Positions 1-8,132 of a stretch of DNA of 36,058 bases are shown piece by piece (position 1 is the first letter of the stretch; every line of letters begins with the position of its first letter). The DNA comes from an uncultured Actinomycetes bacterium (GTDB taxonomy: Bacteria > Actinomycetota > Acidimicrobiia > Acidimicrobiales > Microtrichaceae). Both the position numbers and the translations under genes were made by a program. Under the pieces are notes generated by a model, which was not told where the DNA came from, searched no databases, and worked only from the letters and a program-made list of their open reading frames with translations. The DNA is taken from the NCBI GenBank assembly GCA_903873135.1, contig CAIQNH010000119.1, positions 1 through 36,058 on the forward strand, read 5' to 3'.

Positions 1-66
1 CATGCGGACGCATGGAGCTCGCACCACAGAGCAGGGAGGGCGGGAGGGATCGGGACGGGGCGGGGG
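1..66 (-). terminator. C-rich tract plus hairpin downstream of nuoN (possible Rho-type end)
   Basis: Directly after the nuoN stop codon the transcript would be strongly C-rich over about 33 bases (plus-strand 34-66 is almost all G with a few A, C and T). It then meets a perfect 6-bp inverted repeat with a two-base centre at 1-14 (CATGCG/CGCATG). There is no U run, so this is not a classical intrinsic terminator. C-rich, poorly structured RNA is what Rho loads on, so a Rho-dependent end of the long respiratory operon is an inference. The window edge cuts the region, so a further downstream gene cannot be excluded. Confidence 0.3.
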
Positions 67-1611
67 TCAGGGGGCGGCGACGACGAGCTGGGCCACGGCC
101 TCGTTGGCCCAGTCGCTCACCGGACCCGGCACGATGCCGAGCAGCAGCACCCCGACCACCGACAGCCCGAGCGCCACGCCCGTGGCGGCCGGGATCCGCA
201 GGGCCGGAGCCCCCTCGGGGGCGTCGGCGAAGTACATCGTCGCCACGATCCGCAGGTACATGAACGCCGAGACCACGGCGGTCAGCATGGCGACCACAGC
301 CACCCAGTCGAAGCCGGACTCCACCGCGGCGGTCACCACGTAGAGCTTGGCGAGGAACCCCACCGTCAGCGGCACACCCGCCTGGGAGAGGAGCAGGACC
401 GTGAACACCAGCGCCAGACCGGGGCGCACGGAGGCCAGTCCCCGGTAGTCCTCGAGCGACTGGCGGTGCTCCCCGGTGCGACCGACGACCGTGACCACGG
501 CGAAGCTACCGGCCGCCATGAACGTGTAGGCGAGCAGGTAGAACAGCGCCGACTCCGTGCCGGCCGCCGAGGCCGCCAGCACGCCCAGCAGGATGAACCC
601 GGCGTGGTTGATCGACGAGTAGGCGAGCATCCGCTTGACGTTGGTCTGCGAGATGGCGGCGAACGCACCGACGACGAGGCTCAGGACGGCGAGCACGGCC
701 ACCAGGGGCTGCCACTCCTGGCGGTACGCCGGGCCGAACGCCACGACGAACACCCGCAGGAGCGCTGCGAACGCTCCGAGCTTCACGGCACCGGCCATGT
801 AGCCCGAGATGGGCGTCGGCGCTCCCTGGTAGACGTCGGGCGCCCACGAGTGGAACGGCACGGCGCCCACCTTGAACCCGAGGCCGACGAGCATGAACGC
901 CAGACCACCGAGCAGGAGGGCGTTCTGTGTCACAACGTCACCGGCGAGGAAGGCCTGGATCTCGGCGAGGTTGGTCGAACCCGTCGCGCCGTAGGTGAGC
1001 GCGATCCCGTAGAGGAGGAAGGCCGAGGAGAACGCGCCGAGCACGAAGTACTTGAGGCCGGCCTCCTGCGAGGTGACCCGACGGCGGTGCATGGCCGTCA
1101 TGACGTAGGCGGCCACCGAGAGGATCTCGAGGCCCACGAACAACACGATCAGGTCGTCGGCCGATGCCATCGTGACGGCACCCGAGGCCGACAGCAGGAC
1201 GAGCACGTACCACTCGGGCGACTCGAGGGACTCCCGAGGCAGGTAGTCCGCGAGCAGGAGCGCCACGAACACCACGGCGATGCACACGACCACGGTGGCG
1301 AACAACGAGAACCCGTCGAGACCGACCGCACCGCCGACGAGCGTCTCGGGACCGGTGTCGGCGAACCGTTGCCAGAGGGGCACCACCGCGCACCCGGCGG
1401 CCACCGCCGCCGAGATCGTCCACACCGGGGCGAACCACGACGGCACCCGGCGCTTCAACACCGACACGACGGTGAGCAGGAGGATGCTGCCGAGCATGAG
1501 GATCAGGTTCGGGGCGATGCCCGCCCAGTCGATCGACGGCACCTCGAAACCGGGCGCCGGCTCGATGAGCACGTCCTGGAGTGCTGCGGCGAGGACGGAG
1601 GGACCGGACAT
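67..1611 (-). CDS. nuoN: NADH-quinone oxidoreductase subunit N
   Basis: Membrane-arm subunit of complex I, one of three antiporter-like proton-pumping subunits (N, M, L). The 514-residue product is a polytopic membrane protein with about 14 predicted segments and a little longer than E. coli NuoN (about 485). It shows the family signature of a lysine-bearing helix (FKVGAVPFHSWAPDVYQGAP, around residues 245-265) and the conserved QTNVKRMLAYSSINHAGFIL stretch typical of this proton-pumping fold. The ATG start shares one base with the nuoM stop (TGATG), which indicates translational coupling. It is the last gene of the nuo operon. The identification is secure from sequence and from its place at the end of a full nuoA-N set. 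Confidence 0.97.
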   Translation of the reverse strand: MSGPSVLAAALQDVLIEPAPGFEVPSIDWAGIAPNLILMLGSILLLTVVSVLKRRVPSWFAPVWTISAAVAAGCAVVPLWQRFADTGPETLVGGAVGLDGFSLFATVVVCIAVVFVALLLADYLPRESLESPEWYVLVLLSASGAVTMASADDLIVLFVGLEILSVAAYVMTAMHRRRVTSQEAGLKYFVLGAFSSAFLLYGIALTYGATGSTNLAEIQAFLAGDVVTQNALLLGGLAFMLVGLGFKVGAVPFHSWAPDVYQGAPTPISGYMAGAVKLGAFAALLRVFVVAFGPAYRQEWQPLVAVLAVLSLVVGAFAAISQTNVKRMLAYSSINHAGFILLGVLAASAAGTESALFYLLAYTFMAAGSFAVVTVVGRTGEHRQSLEDYRGLASVRPGLALVFTVLLLSQAGVPLTVGFLAKLYVVTAAVESGFDWVAVVAMLTAVVSAFMYLRIVATMYFADAPEGAPALRIPAATGVALGLSVVGVLLLGIVPGPVSDWANEAVAQLVVAAP

Positions 1612-3209
1612 CAGCCCTCACCCCCACCGGAACCGGAGTGACCGTCCGACGACTCCGGGGACGACTCGGGGCTCGGGCCCACGAACTCGTAGCGGGTCTC
1701 CGAGAACCCGTCGACCGCCTCGTCCACGTGGGCGACGAGCGCCTTCACCGACGGTTCCATGCGGTCGATCATGAGGCCGGGGAACAGCCCGAGCACCACG
1801 ATCAGCACCAGCAGCGGGGCCATGACGAGGAACTCCGAGGGTCGCATGTCCCGCACCGTGGCGTTCTCCCCCGTGGCGGGGCCGTGGAACGTCCGCTGGT
1901 AGGCCCACAGCAGGTAGAGCGCCGCCAGGATCACCCCCGACACGGCGATCACTCCCCACACCCGGGAGGTCTGGAAGGCGCCGAGGAGGGCGAGCAGCTC
2001 ACCGGGGAAGCCGTTCAGGCCGGGCAGACCCACCGAGGCGAGCACCACGACGGTCATCACGGCGGCCAGCAGCGGCGCCGACTTCTGCAGTCCGGAGAGC
2101 TGCGAGATCTCCCGGGTGTGCCGCCGTTCGTAGACCATGCCGACGAGCAGGAAGAGCGCGCCCGTGGTGATGCCGTGGTTCACCATCACGAGCACCCCGC
2201 CCTCGATCCCCACGACCGTCAGGCTGAAGATGCCGAGCACGATGAACCCGAGGTGGGCGATCGAGGAGTAGGCGACCAGGCGCTTGAGGTCGGTCTGCAT
2301 GGTGGCGACGATGGCCCCGTAGGTGATGCCCAGCACGGCCAGGGTCAGCAGCACCGGCTTGGCCCAGACGGCCGCCTCCGGGAACAGGAAGATGCCGAAG
2401 CGCAGGAACCCGTAGGTGCCGAGCTTGAGCATGACCGCCGCGAGGATCACCGACCCCGCCGTGGGTGCCTGGGTGTGGGCGTCGGGCAGCCAGGTGTGCA
2501 GCGGCACCAGCGGCACCTTGATGGCGAACGCCACGGCGAACGCCACGAAGATCAGCCGGGCGGCGTTGGTGGAGATCGCCGGATCCCTGGCGATCTCGAG
2601 CAGGTCGAAGGTCAGCTGCCCGCCGACGCCGCGCTGGTGCAGCACCGCCGTGGCGACCAGGCCGACGAGCATGAGGGCCGACCCGAACATCGTGTACAGG
2701 AAGAACTTGGTGGCCGCCGCCGTGCGCTCGGCGTACCCCCAGAGCCCGATGAGGAAGTACATGGGGACGAGCACCAGCTCGAAGAACACGAAGAACAGCA
2801 CCAGGTCGAGCGCGGTGAACACACCCATCGACGCACCCATGAGCACGCACAACCACGCGTAGTAGGGCTTGGGGTCGTGGTGCGGCGTGGCGCCGAGCAT
2901 GGCGATCGGGAAGATGACGCCGGTGAGCACCACCAGGAACAGGGAGATCCCGTCCACACCGAAGGTGAGCGAGATCCCGAGCCGCTCCACCCAGGGTTGG
3001 TCGAGGGCGAACTGGAACCCGGCCTCGGAGCCGTCGAACTGCGTCAGCAGGTAGACGGACAGGATCCCGGTCGTGGCCGAGAACAGCAGCGCCACCGGCC
3101 GGAACAGCTCGGCCCGGCGGGCGGGCATCAGCGCGAGCACCGCCGCGCCGACGAACGGGGTGAGGATCAGGGCCGGCACCAGCCAGTTGAGGGACTCGGA
3201 GGCGATCAC
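1611..3209 (-). CDS. nuoM: NADH-quinone oxidoreductase subunit M
   Basis: Antiporter-like proton-pumping subunit of the complex I membrane arm, 532 residues and all-helical. Recognisable family stretches are KVPLVPLHTWLPDAHTQAPT (about residues 230-250), with the conserved pumping-channel lysine and the PDAH motif, followed by LAAVMLKLGTYGFLRFGI and TDLKRLVAYSSIAHLGFIVLG. The C terminus ends in a polar Pro/Ser/Glu/Gly/His tail (PSPESSPESSDGHSGSGGGEG-like), which is absent from the usual enterobacterial form. The start overlaps the nuoL stop by four bases (ATGA), and the stop shares a base with the nuoN start. Function and identity are secure; the tail function is unknown. Confidence 0.97.
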   Translation of the reverse strand: MIASESLNWLVPALILTPFVGAAVLALMPARRAELFRPVALLFSATTGILSVYLLTQFDGSEAGFQFALDQPWVERLGISLTFGVDGISLFLVVLTGVIFPIAMLGATPHHDPKPYYAWLCVLMGASMGVFTALDLVLFFVFFELVLVPMYFLIGLWGYAERTAAATKFFLYTMFGSALMLVGLVATAVLHQRGVGGQLTFDLLEIARDPAISTNAARLIFVAFAVAFAIKVPLVPLHTWLPDAHTQAPTAGSVILAAVMLKLGTYGFLRFGIFLFPEAAVWAKPVLLTLAVLGITYGAIVATMQTDLKRLVAYSSIAHLGFIVLGIFSLTVVGIEGGVLVMVNHGITTGALFLLVGMVYERRHTREISQLSGLQKSAPLLAAVMTVVVLASVGLPGLNGFPGELLALLGAFQTSRVWGVIAVSGVILAALYLLWAYQRTFHGPATGENATVRDMRPSEFLVMAPLLVLIVVLGLFPGLMIDRMEPSVKALVAHVDEAVDGFSETRYEFVGPSPESSPESSDGHSGSGGGEG

Positions 3210-5191
3210 AGGCTCATCCTGACGACGGCGAAGAGCACGAGCGCCACCGCACCGATCCCGATGCCGAACGCGTAGCTGCGGACGAACCCGGTCTGGATGC
3301 CCCGGACCGCCTCACCGGCCTGCTGGGTGACACCGCCGACGCCCCGCACCGCACCGTCGACGACCTCGTGGTCGAAGTCGGCCAGGCCCTGGAACGCCGC
3401 CTCACCCGGTCCGCCGGCCACCCGGGCGTAGCTGTCGTCGATGTACCAGGCGTGCGCCAGCACCGGCTGCTCGAGCTTGGCCCGGTCGACCCGGTGCTGC
3501 TGGTAGACCCGCCAGGAGAACCACACGCCGAGCAGCGCCCCGACGATCGACACCAGCGCGAGCCCCCACTGCACGGCCGCCGACGGCAGACCGCTCTGAC
3601 CCTCGAGGACCGGCTCCACCCAGTGGTCGAGGAAGTGGAGCTGGTCGGCGAACGGCAGGTTGAGGAGGCCGGCCAGCGCTGCGAACACCGCGAGGATCAC
3701 GAGCGGCGCCAGCATGATCACCGGGGCGTCCTTCGGGTTGTGCTCCGGCGTGAGGTGGTGGGCGTGGTGGTCGTCGTGGGCACCAGCGTGGGCGTCGGTG
3801 TGGTCGTCGGTGTGGTCGTCGCCGGGGACCTCCGGGAGGGACTCCGCTGCGGGCGTGCGCCACTGCTCGGTCCCGCCCGCGAACGTCATGAGCATGAGGC
3901 GGGTCATGTAGAAGGCGGTCAGCACGGCGGCGATGATCCCGGCGACCCAGAGCAGCTGACCGGCCGGCTGGACCTGGAACGACCCGGCGAGGATCTCGTC
4001 CTTGGACCAGAACCCCGAGAACGGCGGGATGCCGCTGATCGCCAGCCAGCCGATGAACATCGTGGCGAACGTCACGGGCAGGTAGCGGCGGAGCTGTCCG
4101 TAGCGGCGCATGTCCTGCTCGTGGGCCATCGAGTAGATGACCGCGCCGGCGCCCAGGAAGAGCAGCGCCTTGAAGAAGGCGTGCGTGATCATGTGGAACA
4201 GCGCCCCGACGTAGTTCTGCGACCCGATGGCGATGAACATGAAGCCGAGCTGTGAGACCGTCGAGTAGGCGAGCACCTTCTTGATGTCGTTCTGCGCCAC
4301 GGCAGCGCCGGCGGCGAGCAGCGCCGTGATGGCACCCACCCAGGCGATGAGGTCGTTGGCCCAACCGGCGGCCTCCAGGATGGGGCTGAGCCGGGTGAGC
4401 AGGAACACACCGGAGGTGACCATGGTGGCTGCGTGGATGAGCGCCGAGACCGGGGTCGGACCCGCCATGGCGTCGGGCAGCCACACGAACAGCGGCAGCT
4501 GCGCCGACTTGCCGGTGGCGGCCAGGAAGAACAACAGGGCGATGGCGGTCGCCGTACCGGCCGAGACCCCCGGGGCGGCCTGGTCGATCTGCAGGTAGTC
4601 GATCGTCCCGAAGGTGACGAACACGAGGAACGTGCCGAGCATGTACCCGAAGTCGCCGATCCGGTTGGTGACGAACGCCTTCTTGCCGGCCGACGCGTTG
4701 GCGGGTTCGGTGAACCAGAAGGAGATCAGCAGGTAGGAGCACGCACCCACGCCCTCCCAGCCGAGGAACGTGAGGATCAGGTTGTCACCGAGGACCAGCA
4801 GGAGCATCGAGGCGATGAACAGGTTGAGGTAGGTGAAGAACCGGGCGTAGTCCGGATCGCCCTTCATGTACCCGATCGCGTAGACGTGGATGAGCGCGCC
4901 GACCCCGGTGATGAACAGGCACATCATCAGGCTGAGCTCGTCGGCCAGCAGGCCGAAGGACACCTGGAACGAGTCAGCGGGGATCCACGCCCACAGCGTC
5001 TGGGTGACCTGCCGCGACCCCTCCGGCTCCTGGGCCAGGGTGAGGGCGACCGCGACCGAGGCCGCGAAGGAGCCCACGACGGCGAGGGTGCCGAGGGCCC
5101 CGGCGCCCGGGTCGCCGATGCGCCGACCGAGGGCGGCGAGCAGCACGAACCCGAGCACGGGGAACGCAGGGATGAGCCAGATCAGTTCCAT
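3206..5191 (-). CDS. nuoL: NADH-quinone oxidoreductase subunit L
   Basis: Distal proton-pumping subunit of complex I, 661 residues. It contains the typical FLGWEGVGACSYLLISFW motif (about 140-160), the NRIGDFGYMLG stretch, and QLPLFVWLPDAMAGPTPVSALIHAATMVTSG (about 230-265) with the pumping-channel residues. About residues 454-484, between the last conserved transmembrane block and the C-terminal region, form an unusual Asp/His-rich insertion (repeated DDHTDDH, then DDHHAHH and PEHNP). This may bind metal or protons but could simply be a low-complexity loop. The C-terminal region then includes the piston-like amphipathic helix area. The gene has an ATG start and lies 16 bases after the nuoK stop. 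Confidence 0.97.
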   Translation of the reverse strand: MELIWLIPAFPVLGFVLLAALGRRIGDPGAGALGTLAVVGSFAASVAVALTLAQEPEGSRQVTQTLWAWIPADSFQVSFGLLADELSLMMCLFITGVGALIHVYAIGYMKGDPDYARFFTYLNLFIASMLLLVLGDNLILTFLGWEGVGACSYLLISFWFTEPANASAGKKAFVTNRIGDFGYMLGTFLVFVTFGTIDYLQIDQAAPGVSAGTATAIALLFFLAATGKSAQLPLFVWLPDAMAGPTPVSALIHAATMVTSGVFLLTRLSPILEAAGWANDLIAWVGAITALLAAGAAVAQNDIKKVLAYSTVSQLGFMFIAIGSQNYVGALFHMITHAFFKALLFLGAGAVIYSMAHEQDMRRYGQLRRYLPVTFATMFIGWLAISGIPPFSGFWSKDEILAGSFQVQPAGQLLWVAGIIAAVLTAFYMTRLMLMTFAGGTEQWRTPAAESLPEVPGDDHTDDHTDAHAGAHDDHHAHHLTPEHNPKDAPVIMLAPLVILAVFAALAGLLNLPFADQLHFLDHWVEPVLEGQSGLPSAAVQWGLALVSIVGALLGVWFSWRVYQQHRVDRAKLEQPVLAHAWYIDDSYARVAGGPGEAAFQGLADFDHEVVDGAVRGVGGVTQQAGEAVRGIQTGFVRSYAFGIGIGAVALVLFAVVRMSL

Positions 5192-5207
5192 GACAGGTTC
5201 CTCGACC

Positions 5208-5516
5208 TCATCCCCTCAGCAACGACACGTCGTCGGCGTTCGCCTCGGCCCGGCGACGCATGATGGCCACGATGATCGCCAGACCCACGACCACCTCGGC
5301 GGCGGCCACGACCAGCACGAAGAACACGACCGTCTGACCACCGACGTCGCCGAGGAGGTTCCCGAACGCCACGAAGGTGAGGTTGACCGCGTTGAGCATG
5401 AGCTCGACGCACATGAACATCACGAGCGGGTTCCGCCGGACGATCAGGCCGACTGCCCCGATGGCGAAGATGATCGCCGCCAGGACCAGGTACCAGGAGT
5501 CACCGAAGGTGAACAT
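5208..5516 (-). CDS. nuoK: NADH-quinone oxidoreductase subunit K
   Basis: Small membrane subunit of complex I, 102 residues with three predicted transmembrane helices, matching the usual length of about 100. It carries the conserved [19 protein letters not shown] stretch, in which the buried glutamate (CVELMLN) takes part in proton translocation, and a second glutamate in [11 protein letters not shown]. The ATG start shares one base with the nuoJ stop. The product packs beside NuoJ, NuoA and NuoN at the quinone-proximal end of the membrane arm. Identity is secure. Confidence 0.97.
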   Translation of the reverse strand: MFTFGDSWYLVLAAIIFAIGAVGLIVRRNPLVMFMCVELMLNAVNLTFVAFGNLLGDVGGQTVVFFVLVVAAAEVVVGLAIIVAIMRRRAEANADDVSLLRG

Positions 5517-6241
5517 CAGCTCGTCACCTCGGAGTCGGCGGACTCGTCGTCCTGCCCGTCGGCGTCACCGGTGTCGGTCGCATCGTCGCCCGACCCGTCC
5601 TCGCCGTCGGCGTCGGCGTCGGCGTCGGCGGTGTCCTCGTCGACGAGGGCACCGGGGTGATCCGAGACCCACACGTCGTAGGCGGAGCCGTCGGGGAACT
5701 CCTCGAGGTCGATCGGGGTCCCGGTCGACCTCCGGGTGAGCACCACCGCACCGACCACCGCCACGGTCAGGAGCAGCGCGGTGATCTCGAAGGCGAACAC
5801 GTAGTCGGTGAAGATCGCCCGACCGAGTCGCTCGACGTCGGGGACCGCCGGGTCGAGCGGCGCCGTGGCGGCCTCACGACCGGTGGTCCGCTGCCCGGCT
5901 GCGAGCAGGATCGCCACGCTCCCCGCCAGGAGGACGGCACCGCCGAGCACCGTGATCGTGCGGCGCAACCGGAACGGGTCGCGTTCGATCGCCTCGGCCT
6001 GATCCACTCCGAGCAGCATGATCACGAACAGGAACAGGATGACGATGGCCCCGGCGTAGACGATCACCTGGATGGCCGCGAGGAAGTAGGCCTCCTGGGC
6101 GATGAACAACACGGCGACCCCGAAGAGGGTCGCCACCAGGCTCAGCGCGTTGTGCACGGGGTTGCGGAACAACACGACGCCGAGCGCACCGCCCACGCAG
6201 ATCGCCCCGGCGACCAGGAACGTGAAGACCTCGACCCGCAT
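5516..6241 (-). CDS. nuoJ: NADH-quinone oxidoreductase subunit J with acidic C-terminal tail
   Basis: Membrane subunit of complex I, 241 residues with five predicted helices in the first 170 residues or so. The family stretch [23 protein letters not shown] is present, including the conserved Tyr/Gly pi-bulge region of helix 3. The protein is about 55 residues longer than the enterobacterial form. From about residue 197 to the end the tail is very acidic (Asp, Glu, Ala, Gly, Ser), partly coded by a four-fold GTCGGC repeat that gives alternating Asp-Ala. The start shares a base with the nuoI stop and the stop shares a base with the nuoK start. The tail role is unknown. Confidence 0.96.
   Translation of the reverse strand: MRVEVFTFLVAGAICVGGALGVVLFRNPVHNALSLVATLFGVAVLFIAQEAYFLAAIQVIVYAGAIVILFLFVIMLLGVDQAEAIERDPFRLRRTITVLGGAVLLAGSVAILLAAGQRTTGREAATAPLDPAVPDVERLGRAIFTDYVFAFEITALLLTVAVVGAVVLTRRSTGTPIDLEEFPDGSAYDVWVSDHPGALVDEDTADADADADGEDGSGDDATDTGDADGQDDESADSEVTS
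5606..5629. repeat. Four tandem copies of GTCGGC inside nuoJ
   Basis: Positions 5606-5629 are four perfect copies of the hexamer GTCGGC. On the coding (minus) strand they specify alternating Asp and Ala in the acidic tail of NuoJ. A six-base unit keeps the frame, so copy-number change by slippage would lengthen or shorten the tail without breaking the gene. Confidence 0.85.
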
Positions 6242-6915
6242 CAGTGACCCGCACCGTGGTGGTCGTCGTGGTGGCCATCGTCGTGGTCGTCGTCGGTCTC
6301 CTGCTCGAGCGTCTGGCCACCCTCCGGCGAACGGACCCCGTAGCCGAGCTCGCCCGACCAGGCCACGACACCCTCGAACGAGGCGTCACCGCTCGGGGCG
6401 GTCGCCCGCATCCAGCCGGAGGTGTCCTCGGCCGGATCGAACCCGTCGCCCCAGTGCTCCCACGGGAGCTGCTGCGGACGGCCGTCGTCACCGACGAGCA
6501 GCTCGGACTTGGTGTAGATGGCGTCGGAGCGATTGGTGAAGGCGAACTCGAAGAGCTTCGTCTCGGTGATCGCCTCCGTCGGGCACGCCTCCACGCACAG
6601 GTCGCAGTGGATGCAGCGCAGGTAGTTGATCTCGTAGACGAACCCGTACCGCTCACCCGGCGAACGCGGGTCCTCCGGGTCGTTGTCGGCGCCGCGCACG
6701 TAGATGCACCGGGCGGGACACACCCCGGCGCACAGCTCGCACCCGATGCACTTCTCCATGCCGTCCTCGTAGCGGTTGAGCACGTGGCGACCGTGGAAAC
6801 GCGGCGGCTTCGGTCGGGTCTCCTCGGGGTACTGCACCGTGATGCGCCGACCCGTGTCCGACCGGGTGCCGAACCACTTGCGGAACGTGACCGCGAACCC
6901 GTCGAGGTACCCCAT
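6241..6915 (-). CDS. nuoI: NADH-quinone oxidoreductase subunit I with His/Asp-rich tail
   Basis: Peripheral-arm iron-sulphur subunit of complex I, 224 residues, carrying clusters N6a and N6b that pass electrons to NuoB. The two 4Fe-4S motifs are intact: Cys56, 59, 62 and 66, and Cys101, 104, 107 and 111, each CxxCxxCxxxCP. The ATG at 6915 was chosen because it shares one base with the nuoH stop and gives [16 protein letters not shown], the normal family start. The same frame stays open upstream but is antisense-like low-complexity sequence there. The protein is longer than the usual roughly 180 residues because of a C-terminal extension whose last 18 or so residues are mostly His, Asp and Gly ([17 protein letters not shown]). 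Confidence 0.96.
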   Translation of the reverse strand: MGYLDGFAVTFRKWFGTRSDTGRRITVQYPEETRPKPPRFHGRHVLNRYEDGMEKCIGCELCAGVCPARCIYVRGADNDPEDPRSPGERYGFVYEINYLRCIHCDLCVEACPTEAITETKLFEFAFTNRSDAIYTKSELLVGDDGRPQQLPWEHWGDGFDPAEDTSGWMRATAPSGDASFEGVVAWSGELGYGVRSPEGGQTLEQETDDDHDDGHHDDHHGAGH

Positions 6916-8132
6916 CAGGACTCTCCCCCCGCCGCCACGTCGGCGGTCACGTCGTCGAGGTCGTCGCCGGAGGCGGCCCGGATCGACGAACGGAGCAGCA
7001 CGGCACCGACGACCACGACGGCGGCCGTGACGGCGACCGCCACCACCGGGTTCCAGCCCTGGTCCTCGGCGACCTTCAGGGACGTCAGGATCAGGAACCA
7101 CCCGAGGGCGAGCGGGATGAGGAACTTCCAGCCCAGGTCCATCAGCTGGTCGTAACGGAACCGGGGCAGGGTGGCCCGGAACCACACGAACACGAACAGG
7201 AAGATGAACAGCTTCCCGAAGAAGTACGTGAGGGGCAGCAGGTAGTCCTGCACCCAGCCCGGGGCACCGGACGGGATGGGGCCCTCCGGCCCGCCCAGGA
7301 ACAGGGTGACGATCACCGCCGACATGGTCACGGTGTTCATGAACTCCGCCAGGAAGAACAGGGCGAAGCGGATCGAGGAGTACTCCGTGTGGAAACCGCC
7401 CACGAGCTCCTGCTCGGCCTCGACCAGGTCGAACGGCGGCCGGTTGAGCTCGGCGGTGGCGGCGATCACGAACACGACGAACGGCACGAGCAGCGTCATC
7501 CAGAGGTTCCAACGCCACCCGGACTGCTCGGCCACGATGCCGTTGGTGGTGAGCGTGCCCGCGAGCAGGAGCACCGAGGCGACCGACAGACCGAGCGCCG
7601 CCTCGTAGGAGACCATCTGCGCCGAGGCGCGGACGGAACCGAGGAGCGGGTACTTCGAACCCGACGACCACCCGGCGAGCATCACGCCGTAGACGGCGAC
7701 CGAGCTCATGGCGAGCACGAACAGGATGCCCATCTGCGGGTTGGCGACCTGCATGAGGGTCTCGTGCCCGAGGAGCGTCACCACCCCGTCGTTGCCGTCG
7801 GAGAAGTTGCCGGCGATCGGGATGACGGTGAACACCAGGAACGCCGGCACCAGCGAGAGGTAGGGCGCGAGCTTGAAGACGAACGGGTCGGACCGCTCCG
7901 GCTGCAGATCCTCCTTGAAGAACAGCTTGATGCCGTCGGCCAGCGTCTGGAGGAGCCCGAACGGACCGGCCCGGTTGGGTCCGATGCGGTTCTGCATGTC
8001 GGCCACGAGCTTCCGCTCGAACCAGACCATGAGCATGACGCCCACCATCAGGGCGGCGAACGAGACCACCACCTTGAGCAGGACGATCAGGACCTCGGTC
8101 AGGCCGATCTCCCCGGAGAGCAGCGGGTCCAT
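6915..8132 (-). CDS. nuoH: NADH-quinone oxidoreductase subunit H
   Basis: Membrane subunit of complex I that forms much of the quinone cavity and links it to the proton path; 405 residues. The most conserved part of the family is visible near residues 39-62: [20 protein letters not shown] followed by PFGLLQ and GIKLFFKED. Further on are the acidic loop region with [20 protein letters not shown] and the [17 protein letters not shown] stretch. The protein is longer than E. coli NuoH (about 325) owing to an extra C-terminal hydrophobic segment and polar tail. ATG start sharing a base with the nuoG stop. Confidence 0.97.
   Translation of the reverse strand: MDPLLSGEIGLTEVLIVLLKVVVSFAALMVGVMLMVWFERKLVADMQNRIGPNRAGPFGLLQTLADGIKLFFKEDLQPERSDPFVFKLAPYLSLVPAFLVFTVIPIAGNFSDGNDGVVTLLGHETLMQVANPQMGILFVLAMSSVAVYGVMLAGWSSGSKYPLLGSVRASAQMVSYEAALGLSVASVLLLAGTLTTNGIVAEQSGWRWNLWMTLLVPFVVFVIAATAELNRPPFDLVEAEQELVGGFHTEYSSIRFALFFLAEFMNTVTMSAVIVTLFLGGPEGPIPSGAPGWVQDYLLPLTYFFGKLFIFLFVFVWFRATLPRFRYDQLMDLGWKFLIPLALGWFLILTSLKVAEDQGWNPVVAVAVTAAVVVVGAVLLRSSIRAASGDDLDDVTADVAAGGES

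Noticed and set aside
1-13. Possible minus-strand ATG at 13 as start of a next gene after nuoN
   Set aside because: Only 13 bases are inside the window, no ribosome site is visible, and the bases are also one arm of a perfect inverted repeat. It cannot be judged.
5606-5629. CRISPR-like or minisatellite array
   Set aside because: The four GTCGGC copies are an in-frame coding repeat without spacers, inside nuoJ.
6241-7671. Longer NuoI from an upstream start
   Set aside because: The upstream part of the frame overlaps nuoH on the same strand in another frame and lacks any family match; the ATG at 6915 overlaps the nuoH stop and gives the normal NuoI start.
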